NCBI RefSeq assembly: GCF_003143935.1
Contig: NZ_QFRX01000001.1
Coordinates: 7,599,400 to 7,663,399, forward strand
DNA length: 64,000 nt
Direction: 5' to 3'
Source of the DNA: Streptomyces sp. Act143
GTDB taxonomy: Bacteria > Actinomycetota > Actinomycetes > Streptomycetales > Streptomycetaceae
Shown one piece after another: positions 31,469 to 40,197 of this stretch (position 1 is the stretch's first letter; each line of letters begins with the position of its first letter). A program made the translations under genes and the position numbers. The notes beneath the pieces were generated by a model. It was not told where the DNA came from and ran no database searches. It saw only the letters and a program-made list of their open reading frames with translations.

Positions 31469-32221
31469 GCGCCCCACGTACGGCATCGCCGTCGCCAGCA
31501 CCGTCGCGAACTGCACGTTCGCCGCGAGCGGCAGCTCCGCCATGTGCCGCACCGTGCGCGCCACGTCGGCCACGTCCATCACGGGCTCGGGCGCGACCTC
31601 CCCGTTGGCCTGCAACGCACCCGTCTGCATCCGCGCCGTCATGTCGGTGGCCGCGTTGCCGATGTCGATCTGCCCGACCGCGATGCCGTACGGCCGCCCG
31701 TCCAGGGACAGCGACTTGGTGAGGCCGGTCAGGGCGTGCTTGGTCGCCGTGTAGGCGACGGAGTGCGGGCGGGGCGTGTGCGCGGAGATGGAGCCGTTGT
31801 TGATGATCCGGCCGCCCTGCGGGTCCTGCTCCTTCATCTGCCGGTACGCCGCCTGCGCGCACAGGAACGCCCCGTTGAGGTTGGTGTCCACCACGTGCCG
31901 CCAGGCGTCGTACGGGAGTTCCTCGACCGGCACCCCGCCGGGCCCGAACGTCCCCGCGTTGTTGAACAGCAGGTCCACGCGTCCGAAGCGGTCCACCGTC
32001 GCGGCGAACAGCGCGGCCACGTCCTCCGGCCGCGACACATCGGTGGGTACGGCGAGGGCGGCGCCCTCGGGGGCGAGCGCGGCCGTCTCCGCCAGCGTTT
32101 CCGCGCGGCGCCCCGCCAGCGCCACGGACCAGCCGGCCCGCAGCAGCTCCACCGCGACGGCCCGTCCGATGCCGGAGCCGGCGCCGGTCACCACGGCGAT
32201 CTTCGATCCACTGTCAGTCAT
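31463..32221 (-). CDS. Short-chain dehydrogenase/reductase
   Basis: A 252-residue classical SDR. The cofactor site TGAGSGIG lies near residue 12, NNAG near residue 85, then NGSISAH (catalytic Ser) and YTATK (Tyr and Lys) near residues 140-160. GRRAE after the second strand suggests NADP+ preference. The substrate is unknown. It is divergent from the PhoD gene across about 140 bases. Its stop lies inside the tandem repeat array at 31331-31468. Confidence 0.9.
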   Translation of the reverse strand: MTDSGSKIAVVTGAGSGIGRAVAVELLRAGWSVALAGRRAETLAETAALAPEGAALAVPTDVSRPEDVAALFAATVDRFGRVDLLFNNAGTFGPGGVPVEELPYDAWRHVVDTNLNGAFLCAQAAYRQMKEQDPQGGRIINNGSISAHTPRPHSVAYTATKHALTGLTKSLSLDGRPYGIAVGQIDIGNAATDMTARMQTGALQANGEVAPEPVMDVADVARTVRHMAELPLAANVQFATVLATAMPYVGRG

Positions 32222-32359
32222 GGCACCGCAGCGTACGGGAGCGATGTCCGCTGACCGGAACTCATGCGTCCGCCATCTGGATGTCATGAACGCGATGGGC
32301 GCGGGTCGTCCCCGGCCACTCCAATGCCTCCTGCAAGCATCCGTCAGGGGAGGACCGGA

Positions 32360-34000
32360 ATGACACCCGCAGCACACCCGACCCAGCACGCCCCCGAACT
32401 CCGCGCCGCCGTCCGCCACTTGAACCGGCGCCGCTTCCTCACCCTCGGCGGCGCGGCCGCCGCCCTCGCCTTCGCGGTGAACCTGCCCACCGCCGGCACC
32501 GCGGCCGCCGCCGACCTCGACCCCGCGCAGCTCACCGCCGACCCCTTCACCCTCGGCGTGGCCTCCGGCGACCCGCGCCCCGACTCGGTCCTGCTGTGGA
32601 CCCGCCTGGCGCCCACCCCCTACCAGGCCGACGGCGGACTGCCCGCCGAGCGCGTCACCGTGGAGTGGGAACTGGCCCTCGACGAGAGATTCCGCAGCGT
32701 CGTCAGACGCGGTACGGCCACCGCCCACCCCGAGTTCCACCACACCGTGCACGTCGAGGTCGGCCACCTCGCCCCCGGCCACGTGTACCACTACCGCTTC
32801 CGCGCGGGGAGTTGGATCAGCCCGGCCGGCCGCACCCGCACCGCCCCCGCCGAGCGCTCCCGCACCTCCGCCCTCACCTTCGCGCTGACCTCCTGCCAGC
32901 GCTACGACCAGGGCTACTGGACCGCCTACAAGCACCTCGCCGAGGACGACGTGGACGTCGTCCTCCACCTCGGCGACTACCTCTACGAGTACGCGGTCAA
33001 CGCGGTCGGCGGTGCCCGCGCCTACCCGGCCGGGACCCTCCCCGACCTCTTCAACCACGAGACGGTGACCCTGGAGGACTACCGCCTGCGGTACGCCCTC
33101 TACAAGACCGACCCCGACCTGCGGGCCGCCCATGCCGCGCACCCCTTCGTCGTCACCTGGGACGACCACGAGACCGAGAACAACTACGCCGGCGACACCC
33201 CCGAGAACAGCGTCCCGCCGGAGGAGTTCCTGCTCCGCCGGGCCGCCGCCTACCGGGCCTACTGGGAGAACATGCCGCTGCGCCGCCCCCAGCTCCCCGA
33301 CGGCCCGGACCTCAGGCTCTACCGCCGGCTGCACTGGGGCAGGCTCGCCCAGTTCGACGTCCTCGACACCCGTCAGTACCGCTCCGACCAGGCCTACGGC
33401 GACGGCTGGCAGTTCCCCGGCCCCGAGTCGGAGGACCCGGGCCGCACGCTGACCGGGGATGCCCAGGAGAAGTGGCTCATCGACGGCTGGCACCGCTCCG
33501 ACGCCCTCTGGAACGTCGTACCGCAGCAGGTCACCTTCTCCCGCCGGTACAACTCCACCACCCTGCCGTCCAAGGTCTCCATGGACTCCTGGGACGGCTA
33601 CCCGGCCTCCCGGGAACGGGTGCTGGCCGGAGCCGAGGCCGCCGGCATCCGCAACCTGATGGTCCTCACCGGCGACGTCCACGTGCACTACGGCTTCGAC
33701 ATCAAGCGGGACTTCGACGACCCCGCCTCCAGGACCCTGGGCACGGAGATCGTCACGACCTCGGTCAGCAGCGGCGGCAACGGCTCCGAGAAGCCGTCGA
33801 ACTGGGCCACCTACCTCGCCGCCAACCCGCACCTGAAGTTCTACAACGGGCAGCGCGGCTACGCGACGGTGGCCCTCGACCGGGAGCGGGCGCTGGTCGA
33901 CTACAAGACCGTCCCGTACATCACCACCCAGGGGGCGCCGCTCACCACGTACGCCTCCTTCGTGACCGAGGTCGGCGACCAGGGGCTCAAGCCGGCGTGA
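32360..34000 (+). CDS. phoD: PhoD-family alkaline phosphatase/phosphodiesterase, Tat-exported
   Basis: A 546-residue secreted phosphatase. The N-terminus has a Tat signal (RRRFLTLGG at about 23-31) and a hydrophobic segment ending ALA-type at TAAAA. The mature protein shows an N-terminal Ig-like PhoD domain (residues 55-140) and a metallophosphatase domain with LTSCQRYDQGYW, HLGDYLYEY, TWDDHETENNY and LTGDVHVHYG, matching the iron/calcium site of PhoD. It releases phosphate from diesters and monoesters outside the cell. ATG 32360 follows GGGGAGG at six bases. No clear PhoP box was found in the short upstream region. Its 3' end overlaps the convergent oxidoreductase by 14 bases. Confidence 0.93.
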   Translation: MTPAAHPTQHAPELRAAVRHLNRRRFLTLGGAAAALAFAVNLPTAGTAAAADLDPAQLTADPFTLGVASGDPRPDSVLLWTRLAPTPYQADGGLPAERVTVEWELALDERFRSVVRRGTATAHPEFHHTVHVEVGHLAPGHVYHYRFRAGSWISPAGRTRTAPAERSRTSALTFALTSCQRYDQGYWTAYKHLAEDDVDVVLHLGDYLYEYAVNAVGGARAYPAGTLPDLFNHETVTLEDYRLRYALYKTDPDLRAAHAAHPFVVTWDDHETENNYAGDTPENSVPPEEFLLRRAAAYRAYWENMPLRRPQLPDGPDLRLYRRLHWGRLAQFDVLDTRQYRSDQAYGDGWQFPGPESEDPGRTLTGDAQEKWLIDGWHRSDALWNVVPQQVTFSRRYNSTTLPSKVSMDSWDGYPASRERVLAGAEAAGIRNLMVLTGDVHVHYGFDIKRDFDDPASRTLGTEIVTTSVSSGGNGSEKPSNWATYLAANPHLKFYNGQRGYATVALDRERALVDYKTVPYITTQGAPLTTYASFVTEVGDQGLKPA

Positions 34001-35030
34001 CCGCCGGGGCCGCCGGGGCCGCCGGGGCCGCCGGGGTCTCGGACGGGTAGCGGACGCCGACGCGGTCCCTGATCGCGTCGAGCGTCCGCATCACGGCCAG
34101 CGTCCCGTCGAGCGGGACGAGCGGCGACTCGGTCTCGCCCGCCCGCAGGGCCCGCATCACCTCGGCGGCCTCGTGCTTGAGGCTGTTGCGGGGACCGGCG
34201 GCCGGGTCGGCCTTGAACTCCTCGGGGTCGCGGCCGTCCCGGTGCAGCACGAACCGGTCCGGGAAGAAGAAGCCGTACGGCACGTCGATGCGGCCGTGCG
34301 AGCCGGTGATCGAGGCCGACGTCGCCGTACCGCCGATGATGGAGCAGTGCACCGAAGCGAGAGCGCCGCTCTCGAAGGAGAGCAGTGCACCCGTCTGGAG
34401 ATCGACGCCCTCGTCGGAGAGCACCGCTCTCGCCGCCACGTCCGACGGCTCCCCGAGCAGCAGCTGGGCGAACGACACCGGGTACACGCCGAGATCCAGC
34501 AGCGCGCCGCCGCCCTGAGCGGGGTCGCGGAGCCGGTGCGAGGGCGGGAAGGGGCCGGCCAGCCCGAAGTCCGCCTGCACACTGCGCACCTCGCCGATCG
34601 CCCCGTCGTCCACCAGCGCCTTCAGCTGCCGGACCAGCGGGTTGCAGTACATCCACATGGCCTCCATCAGGAAGCTCCCGCGCTCCCGCGCCAGCCCGAC
34701 CAGTTCCCCGGCCTCGCGCGCGTTCAGCGTGAACGCCTTCTCGCACAGCACGTTCCGCCCGGCCTCCAGGCACAGACCGGCGGCGGCCCGGTGCGCCGAG
34801 TGCGGAGTGGCGACGTACACGACATCGATGTCCGTGTCCTCGGCCAGCGCACCCCACTCCCCGTACGCCCGCTCGATCCCGAACCGGTCCGCGAACGCCT
34901 TCGCCGACTCCTCGCTGCGCGAGGCCACCGCCACGACCTCCGCGTCCGGCAGATCCACCAGATCCGCCGTGAACGCCGCCGCGATCCCGCCCGTCGCCAG
35001 AACGCCCCAGCGCACGTTTCTCTCCGCCAT
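33987..35030 (-). CDS. Gfo/Idh/MocA-family oxidoreductase
   Basis: A 347-residue NAD(P)-dependent sugar or polyol dehydrogenase-like protein. The Rossmann motif reads GVLATGGIA at residues 9-17, YVATPHSAHR lies near residue 75, and LCEKAFTLN, with the conserved Lys, near residue 100. The C-terminal alpha/beta domain follows. A Pro/Ala repeat near the C-terminus (TPAAPAAPAAPAVTPA) reflects a GC-rich tandem repeat at 34001-34036. ATG 35030 is used with GGGGAG upstream. It is divergent from the Bcr-type exporter. The substrate is not predictable from sequence. Confidence 0.9.
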   Translation of the reverse strand: MAERNVRWGVLATGGIAAAFTADLVDLPDAEVVAVASRSEESAKAFADRFGIERAYGEWGALAEDTDIDVVYVATPHSAHRAAAGLCLEAGRNVLCEKAFTLNAREAGELVGLARERGSFLMEAMWMYCNPLVRQLKALVDDGAIGEVRSVQADFGLAGPFPPSHRLRDPAQGGGALLDLGVYPVSFAQLLLGEPSDVAARAVLSDEGVDLQTGALLSFESGALASVHCSIIGGTATSASITGSHGRIDVPYGFFFPDRFVLHRDGRDPEEFKADPAAGPRNSLKHEAAEVMRALRAGETESPLVPLDGTLAVMRTLDAIRDRVGVRYPSETPAAPAAPAAPAVTPA

Positions 35031-35140
35031 CCCGCTCCCCGCCGCCCCTGTTCGCGCTCGCTCAGGTGACCCTCGCCACCCTGTACGAACTGAGAGCATA
35101 GGTGCCGGACCATGCGAGACACCGGCAGAGGGAGGGGCGC

Positions 35141-36436
35141 ATGCCCGAGCGCGGGGCATCCACACCGGACCTGAACCAGGCGGCCGTCCCCGAGCAGGAG
35201 ACGGCCGCCCCCGCCGTGCGCCGCACCGGACTGCTCGTCACCTTCGTCCTCGGCGGCCTGACCGCCACGCCCCCGCTGGCGATGGACATGTACCTCCCCT
35301 CGCTGCCCGAGGTGACCCGCTCCCTGCACGCCCCTGCGGCGACCGTCCAGCTCACCCTCACCGCCTGCCTCGCCGGCATGGCCCTCGGGCAGCTGGTGGT
35401 CGGCCCGATGAGCGACCGGTGGGGCCGCCGCCGCCCGCTCCTCGCCGGCCTCGCGATCTACGTCCTCGCCACCGTCCTGTGCGCCCTCGCCCCGACCGTC
35501 GAGACGCTGGTCGCCTTCCGGCTGACGCAGGGTCTCGCGGGCGCGGCCGGAATAGTCATCGCCCGGGCCGTCGTACGCGACCTCTACGACGGCGTCGCCA
35601 TGGCCCGCTTCTTCTCCACCCTCATGCTGATCGGCGGCGTCGCCCCGATCGTCGCGCCGCTCATCGGCGGCCAGATCCTGCGCGTGACGGACTGGCGGGG
35701 CGTCTTCGTCGTCCTGACGGTCATCGGGGCGCTGCTCGCCGGGCTGGTGTGGGCGCGGCTCCCGGAGACCCTCCCCGTGGAGGCGCGGCACGTCGGCGGC
35801 GTCGGCGAGGCCCTGCGCGCCATGCGCACGCTCCTCGCCGACCTTCCCTTCACCGGCTTCATGCTCACCGGCGGCTTCGCCTTCGCCGCGCTGTTCGCCT
35901 ACATCTCTGCCTCGCCGTTCGTGGTCCAGGAGATCTACGGCGCCTCCCCGCAGACCTTCAGCCTGCTGTTCGGCGTCAACTCGGTCGGCCTGGTGGCCGT
36001 CGGCCAGATCAACGGCAAGCTGCTGGTCGGGCGGGTCAGCCTGGAGAAGGTGCTCGGCGTGGGCCTGCTGATCGTCACGGCCGCCGCGGCGGCGCTGCTG
36101 CTGATGTCCCTGGGCGCCTTCGGCGAGGTGGGCCTGGCGCCCGTGGCCACGGCCCTGTTCGTCCTGATGTCGGCGATGGGCCTGACGCTCCCCAACGCCC
36201 AGTCCCTCGCCCTGCTGCGCACCAAGCACGCCGCGGGCTCCGCGTCCGCCCTGCTCGGCACCTCCTCCTTCCTCATCGGAGCGGTCGCCTCGCCGCTGGT
36301 CGGGATCGCCGGGGAGGGAACCGCTGTCCCGATGGCCGTCGTCCAGTTGTCGGCAGCACTGGTAGCGCTTACCTGTTTCATGGGAATGTGCCGTCCTTGG
36401 AACAGACGTGCGAGTGTGGAGGGAGCGGAGAGCTGA
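35141..36436 (+). CDS. Bcr/CflA-family multidrug MFS exporter
   Basis: A 431-residue, twelve-helix MFS protein. The Bcr/CflA group is recognised from DMYLPSLPEV in the first helix region and the loop motif GPMSDRWGRRRPL between helices 2 and 3. RLTQGLAGAAGIVIARAVVRDLYDG matches motif C-adjacent sequence. It should expel drugs or small metabolites by proton antiport. ATG 35141 follows GGGAGGGG; a GTG at 35102 has no ribosome site. It is coupled to the serine hydrolase gene through a CTGA overlap. Confidence 0.92.
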   Translation: MPERGASTPDLNQAAVPEQETAAPAVRRTGLLVTFVLGGLTATPPLAMDMYLPSLPEVTRSLHAPAATVQLTLTACLAGMALGQLVVGPMSDRWGRRRPLLAGLAIYVLATVLCALAPTVETLVAFRLTQGLAGAAGIVIARAVVRDLYDGVAMARFFSTLMLIGGVAPIVAPLIGGQILRVTDWRGVFVVLTVIGALLAGLVWARLPETLPVEARHVGGVGEALRAMRTLLADLPFTGFMLTGGFAFAALFAYISASPFVVQEIYGASPQTFSLLFGVNSVGLVAVGQINGKLLVGRVSLEKVLGVGLLIVTAAAAALLLMSLGAFGEVGLAPVATALFVLMSAMGLTLPNAQSLALLRTKHAAGSASALLGTSSFLIGAVASPLVGIAGEGTAVPMAVVQLSAALVALTCFMGMCRPWNRRASVEGAES

Positions 36437-37563
36437 GCGCGCCGAAACTGCGCAGCGACACACCGGAACGGGCCGGACTGGACCCCGAGGAACTGCGCCT
36501 GCTCGTCCAGGACGTACACGAGCTCACCACCGGAGAACGCCCCTGGGCCGCGGGCGCGGTCGTGGTGGCCGGACGGGGCCCGGTCATCGCCGTGGAGGAG
36601 GCGGCGGGCTGGGCGGTCCGGTACGCGTCCTACGACCCGGAGGCGGACGCGGGCGTGCAGCTGCCGCGCGCCTCCTGCGTCCCGATGACCACCGACACCC
36701 CTTTCGACCTGGCCTCCCTCACCAAGCTGTTCACGGCGGTCGCCGCGATGCAGCAGATCGAACGCGGCACGCTCGGCATCGACGCGAGAGTGGGCGCGTA
36801 CCTCCCGGACTTCCGGGCGGCGGCCCAACACGGCATCACGGTCCGCGAACTCCTCACCCACACCTCCGGCCTGCGCCCCGAACTGCCCCTGTACGAGTAC
36901 GCCGACGACCCGGCCCGGCTCGCGGCCCTGCAGTCGGAACCCCCGATCGGCGTGCCCGGCACCTACTGCTACTCCGACCTCAACCTCCTCCTGCTCCAGC
37001 ACGTCCTGGAACGCATCACCGGCCGCACCCTCGACGTCCTCGTCCACGACTGCATCACCCGCCCCCTCGGCATGACGTCCACGGCGTTCGGCCCCTGCCC
37101 CGGCGCGGCGGCCACGGAGGACCAGCGGCGGCCCTGGGCCAAGGTGGACCGGGGCATGCTGCGGGGCGTGGTCCACGACGAGAACGCGTGGGCGCTGGGC
37201 GGGGTGGCCGGTCACGCGGGCCTCTTCTCCACGGCCCGCGACCTGGCGGTGTTCTGCCGTGCGGTGCTGGCGGGCGGCTCGTACGGCCCGGCGCGCATCC
37301 TGGGCCCCGACTTCGTGGAGTTGCTGCTGACCCCGCCCGGTCTGGGCTTCGCGCTGGACCAGCCCTGGTTCATGGGCGAGCTGGCGGGCCGCGGCGCCGC
37401 CGGCCACACGGGCTTCACCGGGACGTCCCTGGTCCTGGACCGGGCGACGGACACGTTCCTCGTCCTGCTGGCCAACACGGTCCACCCGAGACGCCGGCCG
37501 GCGGCGAACGGTCCGCGGGCGAAGGCGGCGACGAGGATGGCGCGGGCGGTGCGGGAGAAGTGA
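36433..37563 (+). CDS. Class C beta-lactamase-like serine hydrolase
   Basis: A 376-residue penicillin-binding-protein-like serine hydrolase. The catalytic SxxK is SLTK near residue 95, the second motif is YCYSDLN near residue 178, and HTG near residue 325 replaces KTG. There is no signal peptide, so it acts in the cytoplasm, probably as an esterase or amidase. No ATG, GTG or TTG has a good ribosome site: CTG 36433 overlaps the exporter stop and has GGAGGGAG seven bases upstream, while GTG 36388 is the best conventional alternative but would overlap by 49 bases. Coupling to the exporter suggests linked function. Confidence 0.83.
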   Translation: MSAPKLRSDTPERAGLDPEELRLLVQDVHELTTGERPWAAGAVVVAGRGPVIAVEEAAGWAVRYASYDPEADAGVQLPRASCVPMTTDTPFDLASLTKLFTAVAAMQQIERGTLGIDARVGAYLPDFRAAAQHGITVRELLTHTSGLRPELPLYEYADDPARLAALQSEPPIGVPGTYCYSDLNLLLLQHVLERITGRTLDVLVHDCITRPLGMTSTAFGPCPGAAATEDQRRPWAKVDRGMLRGVVHDENAWALGGVAGHAGLFSTARDLAVFCRAVLAGGSYGPARILGPDFVELLLTPPGLGFALDQPWFMGELAGRGAAGHTGFTGTSLVLDRATDTFLVLLANTVHPRRRPAANGPRAKAATRMARAVREK

Positions 37564-37606
37564 GCGCAGGTGCGGTCGCCGCACCCCGCGCCCATAGAAT
37601 CACCGG

Positions 37607-38602
37607 GTGAACGCCCCCGTACCCCCGGCAGAAACCCTCCGCACCGCCCTCGCCGGTCTCCTCGACGGTCTCCCGCCCCGGCAGGCCGCCCAGGCCGTGG
37701 ACCGGCTGATCGCCAACTATCGCGGGGCCACCCCGACCGACGCCCCCATCCTCCGGGACCGCGCGGACGTCGCCGCGTACGCCGCCTACCGGATGCCCGC
37801 CACCTTCGAGGCGGTGCGGTCGGCGCTGGAGGAGTTCGCGGCTGCCACCCCCGACTGGTCCCCGCGGAGCCATGTGGACGTCGGCGGCGGCACCGGCGCC
37901 GCGACCTGGGCCGTCACCGCCACCTGGGACGGCACCCGCCCGGTCACCGTGCTCGACTGGGCCGAACCCGCGCTCGCCCTGGGCCGCGAGCTCGCCGCCG
38001 CCCACCCGGCCCTGAGCGCGGCGACATGGCAGCGCGCACGTATCGGATCGGCGCTCACCATCGAGAGCACCGATCTCGTCACCGTCTCCTACGTCCTCAA
38101 CGAACTCACCCCCGCCGACCGCACCGCCCTCGTCGACGCCGCCGCGACCGCCGCGCAGGCCGTGGTGATCGTCGAGGCGGGCACCCCGGACGGCTACGCC
38201 CGCGTGATCGGGGCGAGAGACCGGCTCGTCGCCGCCGGCTTCCACGTCGCCGCCCCCTGCCCGCACAGCGCGCGCTGCCCGATCGTCCCCGGCGAGGACT
38301 GGTGCCACTTCGCCGCCCGGGTCAGCCGCTCCTCCCTGCACCGCCGGATCAAGGGCGGCTCCCTCGCCTACGAGGACGAGAAGTTCAGCTACGTCGCCGC
38401 GACCCGGTTCCCGGCCGACCCGGCGCCCTCCCGAGTGGTGCGCAAGCCCCAGATCCGCAAGGGCCAGGTCCTCCTCGACCTGTGCGAGACCGAACCGTCC
38501 CTGCGCCGCACGACGATCACCAAACGCCACGGCGACCTGTACAAGGCGGCCCGGGACGCGGACTGGGGCGACGCCTGGCCGCCGCACTCCGAGCAGCGCT
38601 GA
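37607..38602 (+). CDS. Rsm22-type small-ribosomal-subunit methyltransferase-like protein
   Basis: A 331-residue protein of the Rsm22/METTL17 family. The SAM-binding motif is HVDVGGGTGAATWA near residue 90, followed by VLDWAEPALALG. Cysteines consistent with the family's metal or Fe-S site are seen in PCPHSARCP and DWCHF near residues 220-235. Mitochondrial relatives assist small-subunit assembly and bind Fe-S; bacterial roles are poorly known. TAGAAT (37595-37600) is seven bases before GTG 37607, so the mRNA is probably leaderless. Confidence 0.87.
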   Translation: MNAPVPPAETLRTALAGLLDGLPPRQAAQAVDRLIANYRGATPTDAPILRDRADVAAYAAYRMPATFEAVRSALEEFAAATPDWSPRSHVDVGGGTGAATWAVTATWDGTRPVTVLDWAEPALALGRELAAAHPALSAATWQRARIGSALTIESTDLVTVSYVLNELTPADRTALVDAAATAAQAVVIVEAGTPDGYARVIGARDRLVAAGFHVAAPCPHSARCPIVPGEDWCHFAARVSRSSLHRRIKGGSLAYEDEKFSYVAATRFPADPAPSRVVRKPQIRKGQVLLDLCETEPSLRRTTITKRHGDLYKAARDADWGDAWPPHSEQR

Positions 38603-38627
38603 CACCGGCAGCCGGTACGGTCGGTCC

Positions 38628-39251
38628 ATGGTCAAGAAGTCCGGTCCCGGCCCCGACACCACCCGGCGCAGCGAGAAGTCCCGCCGCGCCATCTACGACG
38701 CCGCCCTCGCGCTCGTCGGTGAGGTCGGCTACCCCAGGACCACCATCGAGGGCATCGCCGCCCGCGCCGGCGTCGGCAAGCAGACGATCTACCGGTGGTG
38801 GTCGTCGAAGGCGGACGTCCTGCTGGAGGCCTTCCTCGACCTCAGCGGGCAGGCGGCGCAGGCGGCGGGCCAGGAGCCGTACGCCATCCCCGACACCGGC
38901 GACCTGGCCGCCGACCTCAAGGCGGTCCTGCGGGCCACCGTCGATGAGCTGCACGACCCCCGCTTCGAGCGGCCCTCGCGCGCCCTGGCCGCCGAGGGCC
39001 TGGTCAACGAGCAGCTCGGCCGGGAATTCGTCACCAAGCTCCTCGACCCCTCCCTCCAGCTCTACGTCGAGCGACTGCGGGCCGCCCAGGAGGCGGGCCA
39101 GGTCCGCACCGAGATCGACCCGCGCATCGCCCTCGAACTCTTCGTCTCCCCCCTCGCCCAGCGCTGGCTCCAGCACACCGGCCCGATCTCCTACGAGTAC
39201 ACCGACACCCTCGTCGACTACGCCCTGTACGGCCTCGCACCCCGCTCGTGA
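38628..39251 (+). CDS. TetR-family transcriptional regulator
   Basis: A 207-residue regulator. The helix-turn-helix covers residues 18-62 (TTIEGIAARAGVGKQTIYRWW), followed by an all-helical ligand domain of the TetR_C_33-like type. It is transcribed 25 bases after the Rsm22-type gene, but TACGGT (38616-38621) six bases before the ATG suggests its own leaderless promoter. Target genes and ligand are unknown. Confidence 0.9.
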   Translation: MVKKSGPGPDTTRRSEKSRRAIYDAALALVGEVGYPRTTIEGIAARAGVGKQTIYRWWSSKADVLLEAFLDLSGQAAQAAGQEPYAIPDTGDLAADLKAVLRATVDELHDPRFERPSRALAAEGLVNEQLGREFVTKLLDPSLQLYVERLRAAQEAGQVRTEIDPRIALELFVSPLAQRWLQHTGPISYEYTDTLVDYALYGLAPRS

Positions 39252-39450
39252 CGCCCCGGCCCCTGTGACGATGCCGACAACGGCGAGGGCGGTGAGCGGC
39301 TAAATCCCGGCAAAGCGGGTGATGGTGCGCGATCCACGGGCCCGGTACGCCCTGTCCCACCTACCCCGGTTGTCGGCTCCGGCCCCCCGGAGCGCAGGAT
39401 GGTGGGACCATAGGGCATGCTGTCCGCACCACAGCGAGGCGAGGGGATAG

Positions 39451-40185
39451 ATGAGCCAGGAGTTCGGCGGCCGGACCGGCCTTCAGGGCAAACTCACCCA
39501 GTGGCTGCGCGGACGCCGCCCCAAGGAGGCCGCCGACGACAGCGGCCGTGAGGCCCTGCTGCTGGCCGCCGCCGGGGCGGGACTGCCCCTCGCGCCCGCC
39601 GCGCACCCGGCCCCCGGCTACCGCTGCTCCTGCGACCGGGTCGGCTGTCCGACCCCCGCCCGGCACCCCGTCTCCTTCGCGTGGCAGACGCAGTCCACCA
39701 CCGACCGCGGCCAGATCGAGCGCTGGGCCCGGCACCAGCCGCAGGCCAACTTCATCACCGCCACCGGCATGGTCCACGACGTCCTGGACGTCCCCCTGGA
39801 GGCGGGCCTGGAGGCCGTGGAGCGGCTGCTCGCCTCCGGTGTCGAGGTCGGCCCGGTCGCCGAGAGCAGCGACGGCCGCCTGCTCTTCTTCACCCTCACC
39901 CGCGGCACCCCCGAGGACGAGGACGAATGGTGGCCCTGCGAGCTGGACTGCCACCCCGAGACGATGGACGAGCATCCCGGACTGCGCTGGCACTGCCGGG
40001 GGTCCTACGTCCTCGTACCGCCCGCGCGGCTGCCCGGTGAGGGTCAGACCGTGCACTGGGTCCGCGGGCTCGAACACCCGCTGCCCGACCCGCTGAGCCT
40101 GCTGGAAGTCCTCACCGACGCCTGCGCCCGCTACGCCGGCGAGGAACCCGACCACGTCTCCGCGGCCTGGCCCCTGCGCGGCTGA
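39451..40185 (+). CDS. Bifunctional primase/polymerase (prim-pol) N-terminal-like protein
   Basis: A 244-residue protein resembling the prim-pol domain conserved in streptomycetes. A cysteine motif CSCDRVGCPTPARHP lies near residue 55, TQSTTDRGQIERWARHQPQANF next, and WHCRGSYVLVPPAR near residue 190. The canonical catalytic acid pair of active prim-pols is not obvious, and no helicase domain follows. It may be a degenerate or regulatory relative rather than a polymerase. ATG 39451 follows GAGGGG. It converges on the efe-linked lipoprotein gene, with 12 bases between stops. Confidence 0.75.
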   Translation: MSQEFGGRTGLQGKLTQWLRGRRPKEAADDSGREALLLAAAGAGLPLAPAAHPAPGYRCSCDRVGCPTPARHPVSFAWQTQSTTDRGQIERWARHQPQANFITATGMVHDVLDVPLEAGLEAVERLLASGVEVGPVAESSDGRLLFFTLTRGTPEDEDEWWPCELDCHPETMDEHPGLRWHCRGSYVLVPPARLPGEGQTVHWVRGLEHPLPDPLSLLEVLTDACARYAGEEPDHVSAAWPLRG

Positions 40186-40197
40186 GACGCCGTAGGG

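Noticed and set aside
34642..36430. Large N-terminal extension of the serine hydrolase (973-codon frame)
   Set aside because: It passes antisense through the oxidoreductase gene and overlaps the exporter; the hydrolase family length fits a start near 36433.
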